A stretch of 64,000 nt of DNA, taken from the NCBI RefSeq assembly GCF_963422355.1, contig NC_085091.1, forward strand, positions 2,236,523-2,300,522. The letters are read 5' to 3'. The position numbers were made by a program, and so were the translations under genes. Every line of letters begins with the position of its first letter. Position 1 is the first letter of the stretch. Below the pieces are notes generated by a model. That model made no database searches, had not been told where the DNA came from, and saw nothing but the letters and a program-made list of their open reading frames with translations. Positions 40,291 to 53,000 of the stretch are shown one piece after another. This DNA comes from Corticium candelabrum. Lineage: Eukaryota > Porifera > Homoscleromorpha > Homosclerophorida > Plakinidae.

Positions 40291-41425
40291 ATCTGAACCT
40301 CAACAAATTTAGTAACTATACTGAAACTCGTTAAAACTCTTTAGGCTACTCTAGATTAACTACCATTTATACATGCAGTACAGCAACTAAAAACAACGAT
40401 CACAACAACTAAAAGCTGCTCTACACACGCAAGCGTACATGCTTCCATCAATTCGCTCAATCACCTCGGGACTTGAATCTTGAGCTTCTGTCCTTGCGGA
40501 TGGCTCTCTTGTCACTGCAGACCTGCATAAGCCAGATGACGTCGTGTGCTGGCCAAGTACCTCGGGTAGCTCATGCAGACTCGGTTGACTCTGTGCAGTC
40601 ATGATCACATGCGCACACCGTCGCTGTGAATTAGGCTACGTACTACCCAATACATGAAAAGACTGGCAGAAACGACAGCGAAGATTCTTCAGTGCCAAAT
40701 ATGCCACCTCTTTACAAGACCTCCGGCAACATTACAACCTGCTGTCGGCAGTGGCTTGGGTGTCAGCAGTGTGTAAAGCGGTGGCAATTGCAAGTTACAA
40801 GAAGCCGACATCGCCCTCTGTCTCTGCAATACAACATGAGATGTCGGTCCACTCTGCGTGACTCTGTGTAGCTTGGACAAATTGACAGAGCTGGGCAAGC
40901 AAGTAAGTCATGTATTGCATGGGTAGAGTCATACATCAATTATCGGACACTCCCCAATATCGGACACTGGCGTACGGAAACCAGACGAAGATCTCTTTTA
41001 TCTAAAGTATGAATGTAGAGAGTAGTCACACGGTAACACGACGTGCTAGATTCAGCTTGATGACTTGGCGTATTGCTGTTCACGGTGACAAAATAGAACT
41101 TCCACTGCTTTCCCGTATATGGACACGCCCATCAAATATCGGACTGCCGCCGGTTTTTGCTTTCGACGGTGCAACAGTTCACTGTCTGCACCTTGAAATA
41201 ATAGATACATGTTTCTTCTACTCACAGTGGATAACAGATCGGCAGCTTTGCACGTTGCTCTTCAGGAAGCTGAAGAGGGGCGGGTCTTGTTCTCTATCGA
41301 AATATCGAACACCCGATTTGCTTGATGCGAGTGCAATATAGGCGAGAACCGTGAAGAATTGTGTTAGTGTTGACTGCAGGCGTCTACTAAATGCCCACCA
41401 AGCACGGAAAGTCTTTGACTTATCT
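40291..41425. repeat. Left arm of a large palindrome
   Basis: Reverse-complement partner of 41735-42114 plus 45408-46660. Shared blocks include CAACAAATTTAGTAACTATA, TGGCTCTCTTGTCACTGCAG, CACGACGTGCTAGATTCAGC and CTTCAGGAAGCTGAAGAGG. About 290 bases at 40636-40930 have no counterpart in the other arm. Arms diverge by many substitutions and indels, so the structure is old. No conserved protein frame is apparent. Confidence 0.8.
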
Positions 41426-42322
41426 TCATATCAAACTAAAAAAGTATTTGAAGAGAAACGTAGATCTTGCAATGACTGCTATGATGAATTTATGGTCAAT
41501 ATAGACGCGGACTAGACAACTACGATCGCAAAAAGCCGTGTTCTAGATGACGCGACGGTAGAGTCTGGCTACGCGAGGCTATACGCCGCCGTTTCTACAT
41601 TCATTTGTTCGCGAACGATGGCGATGTTCAGGACGTGCTAGATGAGGGAAGCCTATAAATGTTCTCAGTTTAGCACCTGTAGATTCATTCATTTGTTTGT
41701 AGACGACTATATCTAGCTAATTCTTTCGATTCAGAGACAAGTCAAAGGCTCTTGATGCTTGTCGGACATTAACAAAACGCCTGCAGTCAACATTAACACA
41801 ATTCATCGCGGTTCTCGCCTATTTGCACTCGCATCAAGCAAACTCGGGTGTCCGATATTAGAGAACAAGACCCGCTCCTCTTCTTCAGCTTCCTGAAGAG
41901 CAACGTGCAAAGCTGCCGATCTGTTGTCATCACTGCGAGTAGAAGAGACATGTACCTATTATTTCAAGGTGCAGACAGCGAACTGTGGTACCGTCGAAAG
42001 CAAAAACCGGCGTGTCTGTCCGATATTTGATGGGCGTGTCGGATATACAGGAAAAGCAGCGGAAGTTCTATTTTGTCACAGTGAACAGCAATACGCCAAG
42101 TAATCAAGCTAAATCAGTGGCGGATCCAGGGATAGGCGCGAGAGGCGCGCGCCTGTACCTCACACGTCGTCGACTACTGGTAGTGCGCGTTTCATCGACT
42201 CCCACGTATCGTTTGGGCTAACGTGCACGTGTGTTTCATGCATGAACTCGAGCTCTGGAACTTTAGCGCGCCAGTTTGGCACAAAGCACACGAGCTTGTC
42301 TTGGACTACTAGTGTTCTTCGG

Positions 42323-42397
42323 TAGCCTCGCGTAGCCAGACCCTACAGTACTCACTTCGCTTTGCTTTAGCGGGTAAGGTCTGGCTACGCGAGACTA
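42323..42397. mobile_element. Small palindromic MITE inside the hAT element
   Basis: TAGCCTCGCGTAGCCAGACC at the left and GGTCTGGCTACGCGAGACTA at the right form an imperfect 20-base inverted repeat in only 75 bases. A half-copy (GTCTGGCTACGCGAGGCTA) lies in the palindrome spacer near 41565-41583. Confidence 0.7.
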
Positions 42398-42478
42398 GTG
42401 CTACGGAAGTTGCGAGAACTTTCCACAGGAGGGTCGACTATCTAGTTTTCGTTGTTGGCGGAGAGAAGTCATTGAAAG

Positions 42479-45085
42479 ATGTACGGTCATAAGCGTCCTC
42501 CTAAGCAGAGGGCTGCTGATCAGAGGAGCTTGACAGAAATGTTTCAGCCAGCGAAGAGAGTATCCCAGGAGTGTAGAGATGCGGCCACTAGTACAAGTGT
42601 TAACTGTATCTCGGACGACAGTCAAAGTGGGGTTGCTGCTGGTGAGGACGATGACAGTGTGCAGACAGTAAGTGACGGAGTTGGTAATATGAAGTCTGGA
42701 GGTGGTAGTCAGGAGGTGGTAGTCAGGACGTGGTTGCGACAACTGCAGAGGTTGTTAGTGATAGTGACCATGGATCATTCTTGGAGGCTGTAGCTACAGC
42801 CATGGAAGGGAAAGCACTCAGTGATGAGGACAAGGTGAAAGTGATTGCTAGGAGAAAACCAAGCGAGCAGACAATATTGCCTTTTAGGAAGTATGTTGAT
42901 AAGCGCAGGAAGAGTGGCTACTCAGAGAGATTTGTCCAGAAAAAGTGGTTTGACCAATTTGATTGGCTAGGATACTATGGCAAAACGCTAGGAAGAAGGC
43001 CTCTTTTGTTTGCCCTGAGTATTATTTCCTACCGTTTATCGAGAGGGATCATGCCGTGGTGATAATTTTGTTGTCCGTCTTCACACGGATTGGAAGAATC
43101 TTATTGCTGATGCTGCTGAGCATGAATCTACCCAGTACCACAGAAATGCTGCTGCCAAGTCGCTGGCATTTCTTAGTACTGACAAGCACCCTTCTGAGAG
43201 GATAGACCTGATGCAGTCTCAAGCAGCTACAGAAAGGGTATCTGCCAATCGTTGTATACTGTTGTCTGTTCTGAGGTGTTTAGAACTAGCTGCACGTGAA
43301 GGTGTAGCGCTGCGCGGTCACCGTGATGACCTTACATATGATCATTCACCTCAAGGTAACTTCATGGCGTTTGTGAAGTTTGCTATCGATTCTGGCGATA
43401 TTGTCCTGAAGGAGCACCTTGAGTGTTGTTCTCGTAATGCCACCTACATGTCGAAAACTACCCAGAATGACCTCATGAAATTGATGGCAGATGACATAAT
43501 TCAGCAAATAGTGGATAATGTAAAAAGTAGTCCGTTTTTTGCTGTGCTGGCAGATGAAGTAAGAGATGTAAGTGGGTGGGAGCAGTTGGCAGTGTCTCTT
43601 AGATACATGAAGGACAACAAGGCAGAAGAGAAGTTGATTAAGTTCATTGCTTGCAGCTTTGGGACAGGTAGTAGCATCTGTGCTGAGATACGGAATGCCT
43701 TGAGGCAGCTTGGTCTTGATGAAACACGTTGTCGAGCCCAGGCCTATGATGGTGCTGGTGCTATGTCTGGCCACCTTAACGGTTGCCAGAAGAATTTTCG
43801 AGACCATGTACCCCGGGCACAGTACTATCACTGCTGCAGTCACCAACTGAACTTGGCGTTGACAAAGTCTTGTAATGTGTCTGAAGTTCACTGCATGCTT
43901 TCCGACTTGAAGGCTGTTGGGCTCTTCTTCAAGTACTCCCCAAAACGGCAACGTACATTAGAGCAGAGTGTTGAACAAGAAAACACCAAGCGGACATCTG
44001 CCGGTGAAAAGCCAATCAGAGCTCAGAAGCTAAAGCTACTGTGTGAAACTCGCTGGGTAGAACGGCATACTGCCTTAAAAGACTTCAGAGATATGTACTT
44101 TGCCTTAGTCCACTGCCTCCAAGTTATTTCAGGCCAGATCATTGCCACTCCAACTGCTGCCTCTAAGTACGATGCGAAGTCTGTCACTGAGGCAAATGGC
44201 CTCCTCCGCTCGATAACGTCAGATTCATTCATCGTAGCTCTGCACTGCTGCACATATCTGTTCGGTTACACAAAGTGTCTGAGTGTTCTACTGCAAGGAT
44301 CGCAATTGGATGTGCTGGAGGCATATGGTGAAATCAACCAAGTTCTAGGTCTGTTAGAAGAGATCAGAAGTAACAGTGAGAGAGAATTCTCTTCAATTTT
44401 CGCCTCTGCATCAGCAGTTACATCCCGTGTCTTAGACCAAGACCATCCACAAGTTCCTCGCTTAGCTGCACGACAGACACTACGCAGCAATCATCCTGCA
44501 TCAACTCCAGAGAGCTACTGGCGGAGAGCTGTCTTCATTCCATTCATTGACAGCATGATCAGTGAACTTGGCAGTAGGTTCACTGACATGAGCCATGCAT
44601 CAGTGCAAGGACTGCTGCTCCTGCCAAAACACTGCCAGAGCCTCACTCCTCACCACCAGGCAGCTATCCTGAAGGCTTATGCTCCAGATTTGCCTGATGA
44701 CCCAACTTTTGAGGCCGAGATACGCCGATGGAAGAGGAAGTGGGAGTATGCAGGTGCTGCTACCTTACCAACCAGTGTTACAGAGACGCTGGGTGCTGTG
44801 AATGAAGTGGCATATCCCAACATTGTCTGCATTCTTCGCCTGTTGTTGATAATACCCGTCACCACAGCCACAGTTGAAAGAGCGAACTCTGCACTAAAGC
44901 TGATCAAAACAGACCTGCGGAGCACGATGGCACAAGACAGGCTAAATGCGCTAGTGCTCATGTTTGTCCACAAGGACTTGTCTGTCAACCATGAGCGTGT
45001 GATAGACTCTTTTGCGAAGGCATATCCGAGACGCTTGCTGTTCCTGGATCCAACTGCTACAACAGAAGAAGCACAATCACAGTGA
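42479..45085 (+). pseudogene. hAT transposase (DUF4371/hATC), N-terminus frameshifted
   Basis: The product would cut and join the hAT element ends. The N-terminal part is spread over three frames: 42479 onward, 42730-43000 (with KKWFDQFDWLGY, a TTF-type zinc-finger start), and a short KASFVCPEYYFLPFIERD piece near 42990. From about 43058 to the stop at 45085 there is one open frame of about 675 codons. It carries FAVLADEVRDVSGWEQLAV (DUF4371/RNase-H-like), a central HCCSHQLNLALTKS block, and the C-terminal dimerisation region IPVTTATVERANSALK. Without a functional N-terminal zinc finger it is probably inactive. Unrecognised introns in the N-terminal part are an alternative to frameshifts. Confidence 0.8.
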
Positions 45086-45412
45086 CGGTGACATTGTTTT
45101 CAGTGATGGTTGTATTGTCGGTCCATCAGATTTCTTCTTCAGTTCTGAATCAGTGATGTTAGTTTTCCACACTCCTCTGTTTTCTGATGTTATATATCAA
45201 CCTGTTTTGCATGTGTTGAGTAAAGTGAAATATAGTTATAATATGAAAATATCACAAACTCGACCTCATTTGAACTGATGACTATAAGATATTCCTAGAG
45301 GGCCAGCTGCGAAAATGTTGAACATGGACACGTGACTAACTGGTGACGTCATTACCGAACCTGACAGACCGCGCCTGTACCTGGTGAGAATCCTGGATCC
45401 GCCACTGTAAAT

Positions 45413-47025
45413 CTAGCACGTCGTTACCGTGTGACTACTCTCTACATTCATGCCTTAGATACAAGAAATCTTCGTCTGGTTTCTGTACGCCAGTGTCCGA
45501 TATTGGGGAGCGTCCGATAATTGATGTGAACCTCTAGTAGCCCCGTTCACAGCGACGGTGATAATGACGCGTGTATGGCGCAGAGTCAACCAAGTCTGCC
45601 CCAGGTACTTGGCCATGCAGCACACAACGTCGTCCTGCTTACGCAGGTCTGCAGTGACAAGAGAGCCATCCGCAAAGACAGAAGCTGTGATTGACATCTT
45701 TGTTTTTAGTTGGTGCGTACTGCGTATATAAATGGTAGTTAACTAATTAATTAATTAAAAAGGGCCTTAATCCCTACCCAGACCGATTTTATGAAACGAA
45801 AAAAATTATTTCTATTAACTCTTTCCTTTATAATTTCATTTCATCATCAATTGCTACGTCTGCAAAGTGACAATATTCAAAACTCCTGGCTTCACCTTCA
45901 AATCGACGTGCATTCTTGAGTAAGCCTGCACTTCCGGTATTCCTTTCCTCCTAGTCAGAAGCGACGGTACAACATGACTAGCTCCATTCGTCTCTTAAAG
46001 TGTACAAACAGTGCCTGTAGCTTACTTCTAGCTCATTTGCATGTTTCCAACCAACCTTGCAACTTGCCGAGAATTTCCGGCGCACTCGACCGCTGCGCGA
46101 AGACAGTATGGCCGATGTTACGAGCCTTCTATTAAGTTGGTAAAACAAAGCGTAGAACCTAAAATCTTGGCACGACGATTCGTTACACGAGTTACAACAA
46201 TCTGACGAATCAATTTTTACCTCCGTTATGCTGGTGAGCGCATTTGACGTCTTTTCCATACAAAATTGGAACACTCCGAGGTAGCGAAACTCGTCAAAAC
46301 GAGCTTGAACGCTCAAGAAAAGATTCTAATCACATCAGACTGTTCGCGATCTACGTAGCCTCGCGTTCCCTGCACGTTCGAGCAAAGCGAGCGCACAATA
46401 ACCGTTGCAACCTCGTTTAAATCAGCGGAGGCGTGTCTTGTTGCTATAAAGACAACTTAATTGTTAGACCATTGAAACTCTACTAGCATTAGCAAGTAAT
46501 AAATTTTGGAACGTTTCAACTGATAGTTTCTAGGTAACAGTTATGTCATAAATTATAATGATTATATTTTGTCAGTAGGGGATCAGGCTCCTCATTAATT
46601 AATCTAGAGTAGCCTAGAAGAGTTTAAACAAATTTCGGTATAGTTACTAAATTTGTTGAGTTTTAGAATCGTCTAGAACACCAACCCTAATACAAAACAT
46701 TTTATTGGATCGAGGGCCGGGCCGTGGTCCAACCATCTTCTATTAAAAGACACCACTGAGCGAAATAAGTTTGAGTCATGTAGGAAGAGATTTCAAACAA
46801 CACAAATCACTCTATTGCTAATGATTGCCAGTAAAATGCTCGCCGAACTAGCAAAAAAACATTTGAGCTACAACCGTTCGACTCAAGGTTGTACATCTAT
46901 AGCATACCAAAATTATTACCACAAATAAACGCTAAATATTTGACACAATCACTAACATGAAGCTACAAAAATTGCTACTAGATATTCCAACTATTGTCTC
47001 CTTGCTTCATTCTGTTCGTGCTGTC
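45413..47025. other. Palindrome remainder and 3' flank of PKS B
   Basis: The outer right palindrome arm is followed by unassigned sequence. From about 46745 the sequence is homologous to the 3' flank of PKS A (GAGCGAAATAAGTTTGAG, then GATTTCAAACA, then AACAAATCACT-like words). That marks the 3' edge of the duplicated PKS unit. There is no gene. Confidence 0.55.
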
Positions 47026-50000
47026 CTAGTTTGTATGGATCGAATGATTCTGCAATGATGTGATCGATCTAACAATAGCAACTAGAACTTGTTTTGGAAG
47101 AGAATGCAAAAAGTTGTGACCGCCAGGTACGGAGATGTGTTCGAATGATTGATAATCCACTGCATTTTCTTTCCAAGCTACGACGTGTTCCGAGCTGACG
47201 AAAGCATCTTCTTTGCCACTGAAGGCAGTGATACCGCACAACAGTCGTCCGTTGTCTCCCACATACCGGAGACTCATATTGAAGGTTGCCTCGATGCACG
47301 GCAACATTTGATTTCGAAATCGAGCAACAGCAACCGGGTGTTGTCGTTTGAAGAGCATGGGATTTTTTTCGATAAATGGCAACTGCTGAGCGTACTTGAG
47401 TGTGTCCGACACAGAAGTAGAGGGTTGAAATATAGCTGGAGGAAAGCTGAAGCTGTTGACATGAAGAGCGGAGAGATGAGGAGCATACCAAGCACCCACG
47501 AATAAGCGCAAAGGAGAGAGGCCGTGTGTCGTTTGCAAACGATTGGCTACTTCGTAAGCAATCAGTGATCCAAAGCTGTGACCGTAGAAGACGAATTGAC
47601 TTTGCTCAAGATGAGGAAGTAAGGCGTTAACAGCCTCCGTGACGAGTAGCTCGAGATCATTAATGCATCGTTCCCCTTCTCTTCCTGACCAACCAGGAGG
47701 TACGACGACAAGAGCGTGAACGTTTGCCTTCTGCAGCGGTTCTTTGAACTTTGAAAATGACGAAAGGCCAAACGACATAGGTGGAAAGCAAACAACAATC
47801 ATATTCACATCAGACGGTTCGGTCAAAGTGTGCAGCCACTTGGTGATGGAGTTTGTTGTTTTACCACTACCATTCTCTGGATTACAGTTATTGATATCGA
47901 GATGATCACCACTTGATTCTTCCGTTTCTTGCTCTGCCATGTCAACGACAGTACGAGCTAAACTCTTAACTGTACAACGATCATTTAACAAACGAACGGG
48001 AGGAACCAAAATGTTGAGCTTCTGACTCAAATGACTGCTTAGGTCACTGGCTGTAATAGAGTCTACCCCAATAGAAACGAGCACGTCGTCGTGTTGGACG
48101 CTTTCAATGCCTACATTGGTTTCGAGCCATTTGGACAACATGTTGACTACAAACGGAACTCTTTCTTCTGCTGAAAGAGTTATCAAAGAGATCATGTGTT
48201 CACTTTTAGCGGAATCTGGTTCTGAGTTTACTGCAGCGACAGCAAAGTCTTTCATTCGTGAAAACTTCATTGGTCCATGTGAAGTCATGAAATTACAAAC
48301 CATCAATTTGACATCTGCATTACCTTGTATACCAATAGAAGCGATGTTGAGACACAGCACTCGAGCCATCGCATCCACTGCCTCATCTAGAGTGAGCGAA
48401 GAGAATCCTTTTGTTTCTAGCTCTTTCATCACTTTTTGACTGCGAGCCACATATCCTTCGTCTCCAATGGGACCAAACAGAATGGCGGTTGCCGGTAGTT
48501 TGTGTTGAATGCGCCATTCAGCTAAGGCGTTGAGCAAACTGTTGGCTGCACAATAGTTACCTTGTCCAGAATTGCCAAAGAGAGAGGTGACCGACGAAAT
48601 AAGAACAAAGTGCTTGATCGGCAATTGCCTTTTCACAGTTTGTTGATGAAGAAGAATAGCACCGTATGCCTTGGGCATGAGCACCTTAAAGTAAGTTTCT
48701 TCGTTCATCTTCACTAACCAGCTGTCAGCGTAGACTGCAGCACAGTGGAATATTCCGCCAATTGGTGGCATAGATTGGCAAATTTTGTAGAATGCATCAT
48801 CTAAATCGTCTTCATTAGCGACATCGGCTTGGAAAATGTTCACTTTGACGACACCATCGCCGTTTTGTAGTTTACGGACGGTGCTCAACGCCTCATCCGT
48901 AGGAGCGCTGCGACCGAGTAATGCTACATACCTGGCGCCTTTCGCTACTAGCCATCTAGCAAGGCCGAGTCCGAATCCTTTCAGACCGCCAGTAATAAGA
49001 TATGTTTCGACCGAAGAAACAAAGAAATGCGCAGTGCGCGGCAAGCATGGATTGACTGCTTGGTCTATTTTGGTAACGATATCATGAACGAATGTAGTCG
49101 GAACGTGCGCACGCCCAGGCATCATCCGCTGCCACTGGGAAATGCTTTGCGTTTTAACGGGGGCTCTTCGCCACTCGTTGATAGCTTCTGAAGCAAACGT
49201 CATGAAGATGGAGTAGGCACTGACGATTTTCGACTTGGAGTTCCATTCTCTGATCGTCAGTGATGGGTTGACATACACCAACTGGATGGCGTCCTTGCGT
49301 TGGTCTAATTTGTCGGCATACCTCAGACTATATACAACAACAGAGCCAAAGGAACACAAAACATCGGTGAGCGTTTGCATTTCATCGTCTACTTCGGCTG
49401 ATCCAAACAGAAGTACTTCTGCTTTCGCACTTCCAAACAAGGTCTGCATCGTTTCACCAACAGTGGCTAATTCTCTCTTGCTGACGACACTGCAACTGCG
49501 GAGAGAAGAAATTCTAGCTATGAAGCGGTCGTCAGCTACAACTAGTACGCGAGCACCTAGACTAATAGCTACCTGACATGCAGGCAGCGTGTTGCTCTTC
49601 TCATCGACGTAGATCAACACGATGTCTCCGGCTTTACACTTGGCCCCCATTGTCAAAGATAACCACGGCTGTAACATTTCTTTAGCGGTCCAAACGGCTT
49701 CTTCGTGAGACATCGCTTGTGGTTTTGATGCGATGACGTCTTCAGACACAAGAATATACTTGCCGATCTGTGAACTAAGACCAGTAACGCAGTTCCCTTC
49801 TTCAAACTTGCCTTTACTTGATCTTACAACGGAACCGGAAAACCATCCCGTTATCTCACCAGTAAAATCGGATTGTGTTTGCGTCACTCGAATATTGTGA
49901 TCTACCGGAATAAAGGAGTCCACTTTGACCAAGATGTGGCAGTCAGTGAGATTATGGTCTAACAGGAAAGGAGCCGCTGTGATTGTGCCTGTAGCTCTAT

Positions 50001-53000
50001 CTCTTCCTTTTTTAATCAAATTCCAATTCGTTTGTTCTGAATCGTCACCATTCACTTCGTTTTCGTCGATTTCACGGACACGCGCTACATACACATTGAT
50101 ATCACGACCGTCTGGAGTGAGCTGTAAACTGACTTCATTTTCATAGCTAGGATTACTGGACAGATAACAGATCAGAGTCAGAGTTGTTTCCTTGTCTGAC
50201 ATACTCAATGGTAAATCAATCAATGTGAGGGGAATGTCGGGATGTTCATGGCTGACAGTCAATGCTAAAGCTGCCACTGTACTTTGTAGAGAATCGATTT
50301 TTCCTTTGTCATCGACAGGCTTGCATCCAGCTGTTATTATCCATACGTTAGGCACAGAATTAGGATACTGCTGGGCCAGTTCCTGAACCAAATGTATTAC
50401 CGGCCAGCAGAAACGCCTTTGGTATTCTTGAAACTGCTCATACGTCATTGTGGTAATGTCATCGTGAGACAGTAAACGTTGTTTAACTCCTTCTATTGTC
50501 AACATAACTATGTCGGTAAAATGAGTCGCTGATTGCAGAAGCTCCTTTGCATTATCTGTATCGTCAAATTCAAATAGTTCATTAGTGACGCTTTGCTGAG
50601 ATAGATCATCGCTCAGTCTTTGACCCAAAGTGCCAGTTGTTGCAAAAATTGCAAACGTGCGACTAACATCAATCTTTTCACTTCCAGACAAAGATAGCTG
50701 CGACAATCGTTTCCATTCAAATCCCCAAAAGTGAGGTCGTTCGACGTTAGCCTCTGAGATGCTAGTTACCGTCACGCCTGTCAGTTGGACAACAGTGTTA
50801 CCTGTTTCATGATCAATAACTGTTACCGTACCAGAGCGCTTCCTTTTCTCAGTCCCAGCAATCCACTGTAACTTGACAAGCACCCAAAACTTTAGTGGCA
50901 TAAGACCATTGACCTTGAATCCTCCTACAAACTGAGGAACTGAAACAATTTCTTTCTTCGCAGCATTGGAAAAATTTGTAGCCCTTTTGTTGTAAAGGGA
51001 AAGCGTTACGCCAAATGCTGAAACAAAACAATGTGCATCGTTATAATGTCACTAAAATTCGCTCGAAAATAAGTAACATACTTTGCAAACATGTATCCAA
51101 AAGAGCTGGATGGCAATTGAATCTATGGATTTCTTGTTCTACGCCAGGGGGAGCCTCTACTAAAGCCAAACACTCCGAGTACTCGTTGTTCATCAGTGCG
51201 TATTTTACTCCCTGGAAAGTAGAACGCAGAGTGAATCCAAACGAACTTTCGTTGCTGTTAACCATCTTGTAAAAGTCATCCATCGACAGGCGGCGTACAC
51301 ATCGTTCTTTCACTGCATCAAGCTCGTCAATAGGCAAAGCAACATCATCTTGCTGTCGAGTGCTAATGGTGCTGTGAGAATGACGTTGCCAAGTTCCGTT
51401 AATATGCTGCGTGTATACGCCTATCGAGTATGTTGAGCACCCTCGACGTTCAGCAACTGTGGTGACCGTAGCTTTGCTGTCAATGGCAAACAAAAAATGC
51501 TCCAACGTGACATTGGTCAGGAGAAAAGACGCAGAATCGACCAGCTGTTTGGCAGCTTCGTAGCAGATCTCGAGATAAGCGGCAGCTGGTATAACAATGT
51601 TTCCTTGGATAGCGTGATCGGCAAGCCACGGCAAAGTCGCACCGTCGTAGCTACACTTCCACACAACCGACTCTTCTTCTACGCATTTTGGATTTACAGC
51701 ACGTCGCTGTCCTAACAAAGGATGACTCGTTACAGGAAACAGAATTCTGTTTTTGAAGATTGGGTCACATGTCCAACAGAGCTCACGCTGCCAAGGATAC
51801 AGAGGTAGAGGTGTAAAAGTGTGATCGTTCGGCCTATAGAGAGCAGCAAAGTCGACAGTAACTCCCGTGACGTGGAGAGAACCCAAGGAGTAAAGAAAGT
51901 TGTGACGGTCATTGGCAACTTGTGAAATGTCCTTTGAACGTCTCAGCGTTGGTATTGCATGGGTTTCTTGGCTTAGTCCCAAGGCGGAAAATATTTGCTT
52001 CATGGCAGGCACGAGAACGGAGTGGGCACCGATTTCTATAAAGTGTTTGAAACCATCGTTCAAGAGATTCTCGATGGCATCTTTGAATCTCACTTGACAT
52101 CGAATATTAGTCCACCAATACTCTGCGGATGCAACCATTTCTGACGTCACATAGTCGGCAGTAACTGTAGACACCATCGGAATGGAACAAGTAGCATCAA
52201 TGACAGATTGAAGCTTTCGAAGCTTCTTCAAGACAGATGCTTGTAGACCTGCCTGCTGGTAGCTGTGAAACGCATTGTTGACGTGTAAGAAAACGGCCCT
52301 TATGTTCGACTTCTTCAGAGTTGCTTCCACTTGCTCTAGAGCAGACTTGCTACCAGACAATACGACCTGACTGGGACTGTTGACAGCAGCAATATCAATA
52401 TTCTCAAATTGAGGTCCATCTTCTTCTTCTTTGAAAAATTGAGATCGAGGTGGAAGGTGTCTCTTTACGGTTTCTACGTCTGAAAGAACAGCAAGCATTG
52501 TGCCGTTTCCTGCAGTTCTTCTTAGTAAACGACCGCGATGGTAGATGACTTTGACGGCTTGCGGTAGAGTGAGAACTCCGGCCGCATGACTGGCGGCTAC
52601 TTCTCCAACACTGTGCCCCACCACAACAGACGGAGATATACCACTAGCTCGCAGCAGTTCTGTTAACGCCACTTCGACGGCAAAAATGGAGGGTTGAGCA
52701 ATATCTATTACAAACAACACGTAGGAAGCAAACAATAAAATCATAAGTATCAAGGTATTAGCAGTCAGTCACATAATAGATAGACATCAGATAGAATACA
52801 TGGTGACAGAAATGCCCCGTCACATATGATTGTTAAAACGTGACCTAGAAAGTTTGGATTAACGTGCGCCAATAGAAGACTAGGAAGAAATGCTAAACTG
52901 GTGGAGCATCATACGCCACAGCAACTGTCCAAGACGCATTGGACGCGTACACCCCTTCGCCCTTAAGTGGCATACCACCTCCTGGCCCACTGAAAGTGAA

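Larger units (their letters stand above)
42115..45407 (+). mobile_element. hAT-superfamily DNA transposon with 5-bp target duplication
   Basis: The ends CAGTGGCGGATCCAG and CTGGATCCGCCACTG are perfect 15-base terminal inverted repeats. TAAAT lies on each side (42110-42114 and 45408-45412). The uninterrupted site is readable in the opposite palindrome arm, so insertion is clear. A 5-bp duplication with CAGnGGCGGATCCAG ends matches the hAT5-like group, not the usual 8-bp hAT. The element carries a transposase and a small nested MITE. Confidence 0.9.
41735..46660. repeat. Right arm of the palindrome, with two insertions
   Basis: Complement of the left arm, separated from it by about 310 bases. 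It is broken by the hAT element at 42115-45407 and by about 820 bases of unassigned sequence at about 45770-46590. Removing both restores a near-continuous match to 40291-41425. Confidence 0.75.

Noticed and set aside
43346..43951. A 201-codon minus-strand frame opposite the hAT transposase
   Set aside because: It is a shadow of the transposase coding strand with no domain of its own.
45455..45697. An 80-codon minus-strand frame (MSITASVFADGS...) in the palindrome
   Set aside because: The matching left arm does not preserve the frame, so there is no sign of protein-level constraint.
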